Program-made: the position numbers and the translations under genes
Part shown: positions 12,289-20,218 of the stretch, piece after piece
How the letters are laid out: each line of letters opens with the position of its first letter
Numbering within the stretch: the first letter of the stretch is position 1
Notes under the pieces: model-generated
The model's input: only the letters and a program-made list of their open reading frames with translations
Told to the model about the DNA's origin: nothing
The model's database searches: none
Virus record (IMG/VR): IMGVR_UViG_3300025759_000476
Span: 1 to 29,376 of that record
DNA: 29,376 nt
Reading direction: 5' to 3' (one strand)
DNA from: a virus

Positions 12289-12977
12289 TGGGAGCAAGTA
12301 CAGCAAAAGGTAGTAGCGGCGGCGGTGGCGGAAGTTATGGCGGCGGTGAAAGAGATAGAAACGAGCAAAAAAACGTAGTTAACAAAGTTAAAGTTAAAAC
12401 GGCTGCATCAAAAGCAAAAAATAAAGCATTAGCATCAGGAAATACTATGTATGGCGGTGCTGTGTCTAAAGGAATAGATGACGCTTTAGTTAAATCAAAA
12501 AACGTCAAAGTAGGTAGTTATTTTAAAAAAGTTGGCGGTGAATTTATACGACTAGATGCTGCTGAAGGAAAAAGATTATATAATCGTGGTGACCCAAGTG
12601 TATCTAGGTCAGTTATAGGTAACAAAACAAGCGCTAATTTAAAATACGGATCTGGTGGCGTAAGTACAGCGATGGGTACAGGTGATCCAAGTGGTGCATT
12701 AACATCAACAAAAATTTCTAGTGATATGTTAAAATCACAAAACAAAACTAAAGCATTATTGTTTGGTGGTGCATCGGCAATGATGGGTCCAATAGGAACG
12801 CCATTACGATTAGCTGCGGGAAAAGCAGCAGCAGATTATTTACAACCTGAAGAAGCCTATGCTGATTATACAAAAGGTTTTGAAGCAAAACAAATGGGTA
12901 AAAAATTTACAAGTGACAGAACAATTTTAGGTATCTTAGGACTTAAAGGTAATAAAAAAAATAAGTTAGGACAATAA
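12288..12977 (+). CDS. Glycine-rich unknown protein before portal
   Basis: A 229-residue protein coupled to the gene before it and directly adjacent to the portal gene. It begins with a glycine-rich tract (SSGGGGGSYGGG), followed by a basic Lys/Ala/Val helix (VNKVKVKTAASKAKNKAL), a Gly/Ser-rich middle, a hydrophobic stretch (LLFGGASAMMGPIGTPLRL) and a basic end (LGLKGNKKNKLGQ). Low-complexity, cationic composition suggests a virion or DNA-associated protein. No family is recognised. Confidence 0.65.
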   Translation: MGASTAKGSSGGGGGSYGGGERDRNEQKNVVNKVKVKTAASKAKNKALASGNTMYGGAVSKGIDDALVKSKNVKVGSYFKKVGGEFIRLDAAEGKRLYNRGDPSVSRSVIGNKTSANLKYGSGGVSTAMGTGDPSGALTSTKISSDMLKSQNKTKALLFGGASAMMGPIGTPLRLAAGKAAADYLQPEEAYADYTKGFEAKQMGKKFTSDRTILGILGLKGNKKNKLGQ

Positions 12978-13232
12978 ATGATTAAAGATCTTAGTAATCA
13001 ATTTTCACAGTTAAAAAATAAAAGACAGAACTGGGAAAGTCATTGGCAAGAAATAGCTGATTATGTTTTACCTCGTAGAGCAGATGTTAATATTGATAGA
13101 ACGGCTGGAGATAAAAGAACAGAAAGAATTTTTGACGGCACAGCACTTCATGCATCTGAGCTATTATCTTCTTCGTTACATGGAATGCAGCTACACCATG
13201 GTTTAGTATGCGTTTTAAAGACGAAAATTTAG
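12978..13232 (+). pseudogene. Portal protein, N-terminal fragment (frame broken)
   Basis: The first 70-odd residues are a normal podovirus head-tail connector start: FSQLKNKRQNWESHWQEIAD, YVLPRRADV, TERIFDGTALHASELLSSSL, HGM. After HGM the frame reads on for about 15 unrelated residues to a stop at 13230-13232. In the frame one base back, the bases from 13185 on encode NAATPWFSMRFKDENL, which is the expected continuation. The junction carries AATG, and one to ten bases appear to be missing, most simply by collapse between AATG repeats. The intact protein would run 12978-14548. A sequencing error, a real mutation or recoding cannot be told apart here. Confidence 0.8.
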
Positions 13233-14548
13233 CCATGGATGAAGAAAGTAGAGAGTGGTTAGAATCATGTACGCAAACAATGTATATTGCTCTTGATAGG
13301 TCAAATTTTCAACAAGAAATACATGAGCTGTATGTTGATTTAGTTACTTTTGGTACAGCTTGTATGATGATAGAAGAGGATGATCAAAAGTTTATACGTT
13401 TTTCAACAAGACACATAAAAGAAATTTATATTTCAGAAAACGATAAAGGTTTTGTTGATACTATGCATCGTGAGTTTAAGATGACAGCAAGAGCAGCCTA
13501 TACTCGTTTTGGTGAAAACTTATCAAAAAGAATTAAAACTGTTGCAAAAGATAATCCATATGATGAAGTAACAATACATCATTGTATAAAACCAAATGAT
13601 AAATTTAATCCGTACAAAGAAGATAATAAATCAATGGCGTTTACGTCTATTTATTATGATAACGAAGATCAAAAAGTTATATCTATATCAGGATTTGAAG
13701 AGTTTCCCGCTGTTATACCACGCTGGTTAAAATCATCGTCAGAAAATTGGGGTAGATCACCTAGTATGATTGCCTTGCCTGATATAAAAATGATTAACAA
13801 GATGGCTGAAACAACCATTAAAGCCGCACAAAAAATGGTAGATCCACCTTTACTTGTGCCTGATGATAGTTTTGTTTTACCAGTTAGAACACAGCCAGGG
13901 GGATTGAATTATTATAGATCTGGTACAAGAGATAGAATAGAGCCATTAAATATTGGTGCAAATACTCCTGTTGGTATTAACCTAGAAGAACAACGTAGAA
14001 ATGCAATACGACAAGCCTATTATGTTGATCAGTTGTTAATGTCACAAGATACAAGAATGACAGCAACAGAAGTTATGCAACGTAACGAGGAAAAAATGAG
14101 ATTACTTGCTCCTGTTCTTGGCAGATTGCAATCTGAAATGTTGCAACCATTAATAACAAGATGTTTTAATATTTTGTTAAGAAAACAAATATTACCTAAT
14201 CCACCTGTTGCTTTGCAAGGTCAAACTGTTGATATTGAATATGTTTCACCATTAGCAAGATCACAACGTACAGGAGAAGTACAGGCAATATTACGTTCAT
14301 TAGAAATCATATCACCATTAGCACAATCAATGCCAGTTATGGATTACATTGATAGTGATAAATTAGTTAAACATATTACGGATGTTTTAGGCGTACCACG
14401 AAAAGTATTACGTTCAGATCAGGAAGTTGCGGGTATGAGAGAAGAACAAGCAGCAATCGCTCAACAACAAGCTGAATTGGATCAAGCATCGCAATTAGCT
14501 GAAGCTGGAGGGAAAGCTGCTCCACTTCTCAAAGAACTAAATGGATAA
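13208..14548 (+). CDS. Portal (head-tail connector) protein, main part
   Basis: This holds most of the portal, the dodecameric ring through which DNA enters and leaves the head. Visible family features are EESREWLESCTQTMYIAL, FVDLVTFGTACMMIEED-like text, RFSTRHIKEIYI, GRSPSMIALPDIKMINKM, the QAYYVDQLL region followed by TRMTATEVMQRNEEKMRLL and LGRLQSEMLQPLITR, typical of the T7 gp8/Head-tail_con family. The C-terminus is a Gln/Ala-rich helix. The methionine at 13208 lies inside the conserved block; homologous residues (NAATPWFS) continue upstream in this frame to about 13185, where the frame should join the fragment starting at 12978. It may be non-functional if the break is real. Confidence 0.88.
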   Translation: MRFKDENLAMDEESREWLESCTQTMYIALDRSNFQQEIHELYVDLVTFGTACMMIEEDDQKFIRFSTRHIKEIYISENDKGFVDTMHREFKMTARAAYTRFGENLSKRIKTVAKDNPYDEVTIHHCIKPNDKFNPYKEDNKSMAFTSIYYDNEDQKVISISGFEEFPAVIPRWLKSSSENWGRSPSMIALPDIKMINKMAETTIKAAQKMVDPPLLVPDDSFVLPVRTQPGGLNYYRSGTRDRIEPLNIGANTPVGINLEEQRRNAIRQAYYVDQLLMSQDTRMTATEVMQRNEEKMRLLAPVLGRLQSEMLQPLITRCFNILLRKQILPNPPVALQGQTVDIEYVSPLARSQRTGEVQAILRSLEIISPLAQSMPVMDYIDSDKLVKHITDVLGVPRKVLRSDQEVAGMREEQAAIAQQQAELDQASQLAEAGGKAAPLLKELNG

Positions 14549-14765
14549 AGAACAAGAAGAAATAATAAAACAAATACGACAATCATATCAAATAGTTTTT
14601 TCTTCTAAAGAAGGTCAAATCGTTTTAAAAGATCTTGAAAGACGTACAGGTATTCATACTTCTACGTTTGATAAAGATCCTTATGTATCGGCTAATTTAG
14701 AAGGAATGCGAGCGGTAACATTGTTTATAAAATCAATGTTAATGAAAACACAGGAGAAAAAATGA
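14541..14765 (+). CDS. Bbp19-like small phage protein
   Basis: A 74-residue protein matching the pattern of the Bbp19-like phage domain: SYQIVFSSKEGQIVLKDLER, then TSTFDKDPYVSANLEGMRA, then LFIKSML. The motif 'F-x-x-x-x-G-x-x-V-L-x-D-L' followed by 'T-F-D-x-D-P-x-x-x-x-x-x-E-G-x-R' is shared by small proteins between portal and scaffold genes in BPP-1-like and related podoviruses. Exact function is not known; a head assembly role is likely from position. It overlaps the portal end by 8 bases and the scaffold start by 4. Confidence 0.72.
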   Translation: MDKEQEEIIKQIRQSYQIVFSSKEGQIVLKDLERRTGIHTSTFDKDPYVSANLEGMRAVTLFIKSMLMKTQEKK

Positions 14766-15601
14766 CAGAAGAACAGGTAACTGTTGAAGAGCAACAGTCT
14801 GAGCAAACTGTAACGGAAACACCAGTAGAAACACAACCACAAACTTTTATAGATACTTTACCTGAAGATTTACGAGGTGAAGCATCCTTACAAAGTATTC
14901 AAGATGTTGGACAACTTGCAAAAAGTTATGTTCATGCACAACGAATGGTAGGACAAGATAAAATTGCTGTGCCAGGAAAACACGCAACAGATGATGATTG
15001 GAAACAAGTCTATTCAAAGTTGGGTGTACCTGAAACACCCGAAGGGTATGAGGTTAAATATGAATTACAAGAAGGAGCAAGTGATCAACCAGTAAAAGAT
15101 TTTGTATCAAAAGCTCATACACTTGGTTTACTTCCTCATCAAGCACAGGGAATATTAGATTATTATTCTAGTTTAGAACAATCAGGACGTGATGAATTAG
15201 AAAAAAATAATACATTATCAAGACAAAATGCTGAACAGGATTTACGACAAGAATTTGGTTTAGCGTATGATAAACAATTATTAAAAGCAAATAATTTGTA
15301 TAACAAACATTTTGCTGAACAATTAAAAGATATAAAGTTACAAGACGGCAGCAATATTTTAAATCATCCTGGATTTGTCAAAGCATTAGCATCAATGTCA
15401 GATAAATTTAGTGAAGATAATATTGGAGTAGAACAAGAGGAAGGTGGACCTATGACACCAGATCAAGCGGAAAAAGAGATCAATAAAATACTTGGTGATC
15501 CTAATGGTCCGTATTGGAATAAAGGTCATCCAAATCATAATGCTGCTGTGCAAGAAGTTTTCCAACTTCAAAATATGAAGATGGGAATAGAGTCGGAATA
15601 A
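14762..15601 (+). CDS. Capsid assembly scaffolding protein
   Basis: A 279-residue, very acidic and Gln/Glu-rich protein, as expected for a scaffold that is lost during head maturation. The start is disordered (VTVEEQQSEQTVTETPVETQ), then FIDTLPEDLRGEASLQSIQD, LAKSYVHAQRMVGQDKIAVP, DDDWKQVYSKLGVPETPEGYE, a pattern seen in many podovirus scaffold/capsid assembly proteins. The helical C-terminal part ends with NHNAAVQEVFQLQNMKMG, likely the capsid-binding end. It lies directly before the capsid gene, the usual place. Confidence 0.85.
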   Translation: MTEEQVTVEEQQSEQTVTETPVETQPQTFIDTLPEDLRGEASLQSIQDVGQLAKSYVHAQRMVGQDKIAVPGKHATDDDWKQVYSKLGVPETPEGYEVKYELQEGASDQPVKDFVSKAHTLGLLPHQAQGILDYYSSLEQSGRDELEKNNTLSRQNAEQDLRQEFGLAYDKQLLKANNLYNKHFAEQLKDIKLQDGSNILNHPGFVKALASMSDKFSEDNIGVEQEEGGPMTPDQAEKEINKILGDPNGPYWNKGHPNHNAAVQEVFQLQNMKMGIESE

Positions 15602-15635
15602 TCCTAAAGGACTCCGTGACAATCTGAAAGTAGAT

Positions 15636-15678
15636 CGACTATCAGTCGTTAAATGAAGAATGATCCCTCAATCTGAGG
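15636..15678 (+). promoter_or_regulatory. Twin hairpins upstream of the capsid gene
   Basis: In the 121 bases between scaffold and capsid genes two small hairpins share the same design: CGACT-ATC-AGTCG (15636-15648) and CCTCA-ATC-TGAGG (15666-15678). Each has a perfect five-pair stem and the identical three-base loop ATC; they are 17 bases apart. No T run follows, so they are not ordinary terminators. They lie 45-87 bases before the capsid ATG, which has its own good ribosome site (AGGAG at 15712). They may stabilise or process the capsid message or bind a protein; the role is inferred. Confidence 0.5.
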
Positions 15679-15722
15679 AGAAATCAATCAAGCATTAACA
15701 ACTTAACTTATAGGAGATTAGA

Positions 15723-16595
15723 ATGTCTAATCAAATTACTACCGCATTTGTAGAACAGTATAGCCGTAACGTGTCTATGCTTTCTCAACAAATGGGATCA
15801 AAGTTGAGAGGTACTGTTGATGTGGAGTCTATAACTGGCAAAAATGCTTTCTTCGAACAAATCGGTGTAACCGCTGCTCAAAAGAAAACATCAAGACATT
15901 CAGACACACCACAAATTGACACCCCTCACGACAGAAGAAGAGTAAGTATGGATGACTATGAGTGGGCTGATTTAATTGACGATGTTGATAAAATCAGAAT
16001 GCTTATTGATCCAACTAGCTCTTACGCTAAAGCTGCTGCGGCAGCTATGGGTAGAAGTATGGACGATGTAATTATCAGTGCATTTAATGCGGCGGCTGAC
16101 ACAGGTGTTAGCGGCGGTACTTCAGTTGCATTACCATCAACTTCAAAATTTGCTACATCAAACCAATCAGATGGATTAACTTTAGCTAAACTACGTTCTG
16201 CTAAAAAATTCTTTGATGCGAATGATGTAGATCCAAGTCTAAGCAGATACATTGTATGTGGCGCTCAACAAATTTCTGATTTGTTAGGTGACTCAACAAT
16301 CACTTCTGCTGACTTTAATACTGTACGAGCTTTAGTACAGGGTGAAATTAATACGTTCTTAGGATTTAATTTTGTAACATCAAATAGATTACCTTTTGAT
16401 GCATCAAATACTGATGACAGATTATGTTTTGCCTATACTGAAGATGCAATTAAACTTGCTGTTGGTAAAGATGTTCAAGCTAAAATTAGCGAAAGAGCAG
16501 ATAAATCATACAGCACACAAGTTTATTACTGCATGAGCATTGGTGCAACTCGTATGGAAGAAACTAAGGTATTCCAAATACCTTGTAACGAATAA
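15723..16595 (+). CDS. Major capsid protein
   Basis: A 290-residue protein starting MSNQITTAFVEQYSRNVSML, with SQQMGSKLRGTVDVESITGK, FFEQIG, then TPQIDTPHDRRRVSMDDYEW and ADLIDDVDKIRMLIDPTSSY, AKAAAAAMGRSMDDVIISAF. This is the well-known start of a capsid family found in BPP-1-like and related podoviruses (HK97 fold expected). The middle (LTLAKLRSAKKFFDANDVDP, YIVCGAQQISDLLGD) and end (FAYTEDAIKLAVGKD, SIGATRMEETKVFQI) also fit. A strong ribosome site and a structured leader suggest high expression. It builds the head shell with the scaffold. Confidence 0.9.
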   Translation: MSNQITTAFVEQYSRNVSMLSQQMGSKLRGTVDVESITGKNAFFEQIGVTAAQKKTSRHSDTPQIDTPHDRRRVSMDDYEWADLIDDVDKIRMLIDPTSSYAKAAAAAMGRSMDDVIISAFNAAADTGVSGGTSVALPSTSKFATSNQSDGLTLAKLRSAKKFFDANDVDPSLSRYIVCGAQQISDLLGDSTITSADFNTVRALVQGEINTFLGFNFVTSNRLPFDASNTDDRLCFAYTEDAIKLAVGKDVQAKISERADKSYSTQVYYCMSIGATRMEETKVFQIPCNE

Positions 16596-16606
16596 GGAGA
16601 TAGAAA

Positions 16607-17050
16607 ATGGCAAGTGTTAAAAGTGTAGCAATCACTAATCTTGACGCTACTCCTAGCGTACTAAGTGATGGTGGCAATCATTCAAGCATGAAAGTTTGGC
16701 ACGATACTTACGAAGCTAGTTCGTTAGCAAGTGGATCGGATATTACGATTGCAAGAATACCAGCGGGATCTACAATTCACGATGTAGTTCTCAAATGTGA
16801 CGCATTAGGCGGATCTTCAACGTTAAAAGTAGGTACTTCTGCTGATGATGATTTATTCATTGGTGTTACAGGAACCTGGAACGCTGGCGGTCAAACTCAA
16901 TCTATGCAATCTGGCTCATCTGCGGGTGCACCAGTTGCAACAGTAACGGGTCTAGGTCACAAAGTAAGTACACAAACAGATATTATTATTACTACTGGTG
17001 GAGCATCCATCACAGGAACAATATTCTGTTGGGTATATTACACAGCATAA
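16607..17050 (+). CDS. Capsid cement / decoration-like protein
   Basis: A 147-residue beta-rich protein right after the capsid gene, with a good ribosome site (AAGGAGA). It has ASVKSVAITNLDATPSVLSD at the start, then ITIARIPAGSTIHDVVLKCD, SSTLKVGTSADDDLFIG, then a Ser/Gly/Thr-rich end finishing TDIIITTGG and IFCWVYYTA. The strand pattern and position match Bbp16-like cement proteins that sit on the head surface in BPP-1-type phages. No catalytic motif is seen. A strong terminator follows immediately. Confidence 0.7.
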   Translation: MASVKSVAITNLDATPSVLSDGGNHSSMKVWHDTYEASSLASGSDITIARIPAGSTIHDVVLKCDALGGSSTLKVGTSADDDLFIGVTGTWNAGGQTQSMQSGSSAGAPVATVTGLGHKVSTQTDIIITTGGASITGTIFCWVYYTA

Positions 17051-17058
17051 TTAACTAT

Positions 17059-17085
17059 GGGGGGATTTTCCCCCCCTTTTTTTTT
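17059..17085 (+). terminator. Strong Rho-independent terminator after cement gene
   Basis: Six G (17059-17064), loop ATTTT, seven C (17070-17076), then nine T (17077-17085). A perfect G-C stem with a T tract is about as strong as such signals get, and stands out in this AT-rich genome. It begins 9 bases after the stop of the cement gene. It would separate abundant capsid and cement messages from the tail genes downstream, by partial read-through or with a new start. Confidence 0.9.
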
Positions 17086-17096
17086 CAGGAAATACA

Positions 17097-17246
17097 ATGG
17101 CAAAACGAGGATTATACGCTAACATTCATGCAAAACGTAAAAGAATTGCTGCTGGTAGCGGTGAGAAAATGCGAAAAGTAGGAGCAAAGGGAGCGCCTAC
17201 ATCAGCAAATTTTAAACGAGCAGCAAAGACAGCTAAGAAGAGGTAA
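17097..17246 (+). CDS. Small Lys/Arg-rich phage protein
   Basis: A 49-residue, extremely basic protein with AGGAAA upstream of ATG 17097. The sequence MAKRGLYANIHAKRKRIAAG then SGEKMRKVGAKGAPTSANFK belongs to a short protein type seen in many marine phages near capsid and tail genes, recognisable by 'GLYANIHAKRKRI-AGSGEKMRK-GxKGAPT'. The charge suggests DNA binding or packaging with DNA in the virion, but the function is not established. First of three consecutive small basic genes. Confidence 0.72.
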   Translation: MAKRGLYANIHAKRKRIAAGSGEKMRKVGAKGAPTSANFKRAAKTAKKR

Positions 17247-17248
17247 TA

Positions 17249-17377
17249 ATGGCTTACGGAAAAAAAACTAAAATTAACAAAAAAAAAGGCGACTTAAATA
17301 AAGATGGAAAAATGTCAGGTTACGAAATGAAAAGGTCAATGGCTATTCAACGTAACATGAAAAAGAAAAAGAAATAA
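17249..17377 (+). CDS. 42-residue basic protein with a complete EF-hand loop
   Basis: A very small lysine-rich protein (MAYGKKTKINKKKG at the start, MKKKKK at the end) around a 12-residue EF-hand loop, DLNKDGKMSGYE. Positions 1, 3, 5, 9 and 12 are D15, N17, D19, S23 and E26; position 6 is the usual Gly (G20) and position 8 a hydrophobic Met. All key calcium-binding residues are present, though only one loop exists, so a pair would need dimerisation or the loop acts as in excalibur- or dockerin-type single loops. Two bases after the previous stop; its own stop overlaps the next start (TAATG). Confidence 0.62.
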   Translation: MAYGKKTKINKKKGDLNKDGKMSGYEMKRSMAIQRNMKKKKK

Positions 17378-17631
17378 TGGTCGCTAAAAAATATCAAAGT
17401 TCTACTGGCGGTTTAAATGCTGCTGGTAGAAAAAAATTTGGTGTTAAAGCACCAGTAAAAAAAGGAATCAATCCTAGAAGAGTTTCATTCGCTGCAAGAT
17501 TTGCGGGAATAAGTGGACCAATGAAAGATAAAAAAGGTAAACCAACTAGATTAGCTTTAGCTTTGAAAAAATGGGGATTTCGAAACAAAGAGTCAGCAAG
17601 AAATTTTGCAAACAAACATAAGAGGAAATAA
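17377..17631 (+). CDS. DUF6321-like small basic protein
   Basis: An 84-residue basic protein matching the pattern of the DUF6321 family: STGGLNAAGRKKFGVKAPVK, then NPRRVSFAARFAGISGPMKD, KKGKPTRLALALKKWGF. The family motif 'GL-x-x-x-G-R ... RR-x-S-F-x-A-R-x-x-G-x-x-G-P-M-K ... G-K-P-T-R-x-A-L-A-L-K-x-W' is complete. It occurs in phages of many aquatic bacteria and its function is unknown; the charge suggests contact with DNA. The stop and next start overlap by one base. Confidence 0.75.
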   Translation: MVAKKYQSSTGGLNAAGRKKFGVKAPVKKGINPRRVSFAARFAGISGPMKDKKGKPTRLALALKKWGFRNKESARNFANKHKRK

Positions 17632-18218
17632 TGGCAAGTGAAGTAGATATTTGTAACTCAGCATTAAATATGTTGGGAGCTAATAATATAATATCATTAA
17701 CAGAAGATAGTAAAAATGCTCGTTTAATGAACCAACGATATACATCTGTTCGTGATAGTATTTTTAGATCTCATTCGTGGAATTGTTTAATTAAAAGAGT
17801 ACAGCTATCAGCAGATACAGAAACACCAACACATGAATACGCAAAACAATATACATTACCATCAGATAGTTTGCGTGTTTTAAAAATAGGTGGTCATCAT
17901 AACGGATCATCATCTGATTTAGATGCTGGACAAAAATTTAAAATAGAAGGCAGAAAACTTTTAACTGACGAAACAACTGTTTTTTTAATTTATATTGCAA
18001 AAATTACTGATCCTAATGAGTATGATACACTTCTTATAGAAACTATATCAGCAAAATTAGCATCAGAATTATGTTATTCTATTACTGCATCAACTTCATT
18101 AGCTGGTCAAATGATACAACTATACGATGAAAAATTGCGTGAAGCTCGTCATGTTGACGCTACTGAAGGTACAGCAGAAAATTTAGACGCAAGTTCATTT
18201 ATTAATTCGAGGTATTAA
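17631..18218 (+). CDS. Tail tubular protein A (T7 gp11-like adaptor)
   Basis: A 195-residue adaptor that would join the portal to the tail nozzle. The start ASEVDICNSALNMLGANNII, SLTEDSKNARLMNQRYTSVR, DSIFRSHSWNCLIKR is the hallmark of the gp11 family (helical bundle with an early N-x-A-L-x-x-L-G and R-x-H-x-W-x-x-x). Then YTLPSDSLRVLKIGG and a C-terminal pair of helices (ETISAKLASELCY, IQLYDEKLREARHVD) follow. Length is normal for the family. It is adjacent to protein B, as in T7. Confidence 0.87.
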   Translation: MASEVDICNSALNMLGANNIISLTEDSKNARLMNQRYTSVRDSIFRSHSWNCLIKRVQLSADTETPTHEYAKQYTLPSDSLRVLKIGGHHNGSSSDLDAGQKFKIEGRKLLTDETTVFLIYIAKITDPNEYDTLLIETISAKLASELCYSITASTSLAGQMIQLYDEKLREARHVDATEGTAENLDASSFINSRY

Positions 18219-20218
18219 TGGCTAAAACAACTGTTGCCTTTACTAATTTTACGGCTGGTGAACTATCACCTAGGCTTGATGGCAGAACAGACGTTGGTAA
18301 ATATTTTAATGGATGTAAAACATTAGAAAATATGGTTGTGCATCCTCACGGAGCAGCATCACGCAGACCAGGTACTAAGTTTGTCCATGAAGTTAAAACA
18401 AGTTCAGCACAAACAAGATTAATACCTTTTGAATTTTCGACTACACAAACATACATTATGGAGTTTGGTAATCAGTATATTCGTTTTTATAAAGACCAGG
18501 GAATAATTACAGAAAGTAACAAAACTATATCGGCTGCAACACAAGCTAATCCATGTGTTGTTACTGCTACAAGTCATGGTTATTCTAACGGGGATCATGT
18601 TATTATTTCTTCTGTTGTAGGTATGACAGAACTAAATGGTAAAACATTTAAAGTTGCAAACAAAACAACAAATACTTTTGAGTTACAAAATGTTGATGGT
18701 ACAAATATTAATTCTACATCATTTACAGCTTATGCATCTGGTGGTGTCGCTAATAAAATTTATGAAATATCATCACCTTATGTAACAGCAGATATACTAA
18801 CAATAAAATTTGCACAAAGTGCAGATATTATGTACTTGGTGCATCCAAGTTATGCGATAAGAAAATTAACAAGATCAGGTCATACTAATTGGACATTATC
18901 TTCTCCATCATTAACTGGATCACCTTCGCCAACATTAAATAACGCTACAAATAAATATCCAAGTTCAGTAACTTTTTTTGAACAACGATTAGTTTTTGCT
19001 GGAACGAATGATAATCCACAATCAATATGGTTTAGTAAAAGTGCTGAGTTAGAAAATTTTACAACAGGTACAAATGATACAGATGCGATGGTTTATACGA
19101 TTGCATCAAACAAAGTAAATGCTATCCGATTTATGTCGGCTCAACGTTCTTTGTTAGTAGGTACTGTTGGCGGTGAATTTGTTGTAAGTGCATCTGGTAC
19201 AACACAGCCAATAACACCAACAAACGTACAAATACAAAAACAATCAAGTTATGGATCGGCTAATGTTGATGCGGTGCAAATAGAAAATGTTACGATGTTT
19301 TTGCAACGAGCAAAAAGAAAAATACGAGAGCTTACATACAATCTAAATATTGATCAGTATCAAGCAACAGATATGACATTGTTAGCTGAACACATATCAT
19401 TAAATGGTATAACAGAAATGGCATATCAACAAGAGCCTGATAGTATTTTATGGTGTGTTAGATCTGATGGTACATTATTAGGTTTTACTTATGCAAGAGC
19501 AGAAAGTGTTACAGGTTGGCATCGTCATATTATAGGTGGTAGCTTTGGTAGTGATAATGCTGTTGTTGAAAGTGTGGCGTCTATACCAACAGACTCAGAT
19601 GAAGATGAATTTTTCATTATAGTAAAAAGAACTATTAATAGTGTAACTAGACGATATGTTGAGCATTTAACTTTATTTGATTACGGCACAGATCAGACAG
19701 ATGCTTTTTATGTTGATAGTGGATTAACGTATTCAGGAAGTGCAGCAACATCTATTTCAGGATTAGATCACTTAGAAGGTCAAGAAGTAACTATACTTGC
19801 CAATGGATCTACTCATGCAAATAAAACTGTATCTAATGGATCTATAACATTAGACAGATCTGTTACAAAAGCACATATTGGTTTACCTTACACTTCTTTA
19901 TTACAAACAATGCGAGTAGAAACTGGGGGTGATGGTGGTACATCACAATCAAAAGATAAACGCATCCATGAAGTAACTTTACGTTTACATGAAACTGTTG
20001 GTGTTGAAGTTGGACCAAACTTAAATAACATGGAAAGAATACCTTTTCGATCTAGTGCAGCTAGTATGGATGCTGCTGTGCCACTTTTTACAGGAGATAA
20101 ACAAGTTGAGTTTCGTGATGATTTTAATACAGATGGATTTGTATTTATTCGTCAAACACAGCCTTTACCATTAACTGTAATATCTTGTTATCCTCGTATA
20201 ACAATTAATGACGGATAA
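18218..20218 (+). CDS. Tail tubular protein B (T7 gp12-like nozzle)
   Basis: A 666-residue beta-rich protein that forms the tail nozzle. The start is diagnostic: TTVAFTNFTAGELSPRLDGR, TDVGKYFNGCKTLENMVV, HPHGAASRRPGTKFVHEV, RLIPFEFSTTQTYIMEFG. Later segments NGDHVIISSVVGMTELNGKT (a small beta insertion) and FFEQRLVFAGTNDNPQSIWF, MTLLAEHISLNGITEMAYQQ, DSILWCVRSDGTLLGFTY, GWHRHIIGG are typical for this family in P22- and BPP-1-like phages. Fibres attach near it. It overlaps the next gene by 11 bases. Confidence 0.9.
   Translation: MAKTTVAFTNFTAGELSPRLDGRTDVGKYFNGCKTLENMVVHPHGAASRRPGTKFVHEVKTSSAQTRLIPFEFSTTQTYIMEFGNQYIRFYKDQGIITESNKTISAATQANPCVVTATSHGYSNGDHVIISSVVGMTELNGKTFKVANKTTNTFELQNVDGTNINSTSFTAYASGGVANKIYEISSPYVTADILTIKFAQSADIMYLVHPSYAIRKLTRSGHTNWTLSSPSLTGSPSPTLNNATNKYPSSVTFFEQRLVFAGTNDNPQSIWFSKSAELENFTTGTNDTDAMVYTIASNKVNAIRFMSAQRSLLVGTVGGEFVVSASGTTQPITPTNVQIQKQSSYGSANVDAVQIENVTMFLQRAKRKIRELTYNLNIDQYQATDMTLLAEHISLNGITEMAYQQEPDSILWCVRSDGTLLGFTYARAESVTGWHRHIIGGSFGSDNAVVESVASIPTDSDEDEFFIIVKRTINSVTRRYVEHLTLFDYGTDQTDAFYVDSGLTYSGSAATSISGLDHLEGQEVTILANGSTHANKTVSNGSITLDRSVTKAHIGLPYTSLLQTMRVETGGDGGTSQSKDKRIHEVTLRLHETVGVEVGPNLNNMERIPFRSSAASMDAAVPLFTGDKQVEFRDDFNTDGFVFIRQTQPLPLTVISCYPRITINDG

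Noticed and set aside
13160-13235. Programmed -1 frameshift in the portal gene
   Set aside because: No X-XXY-YYZ slippery heptamer lies at the switch, and a simple -1 step would skip conserved residues. Missing bases explain it better, though it is not fully excluded.
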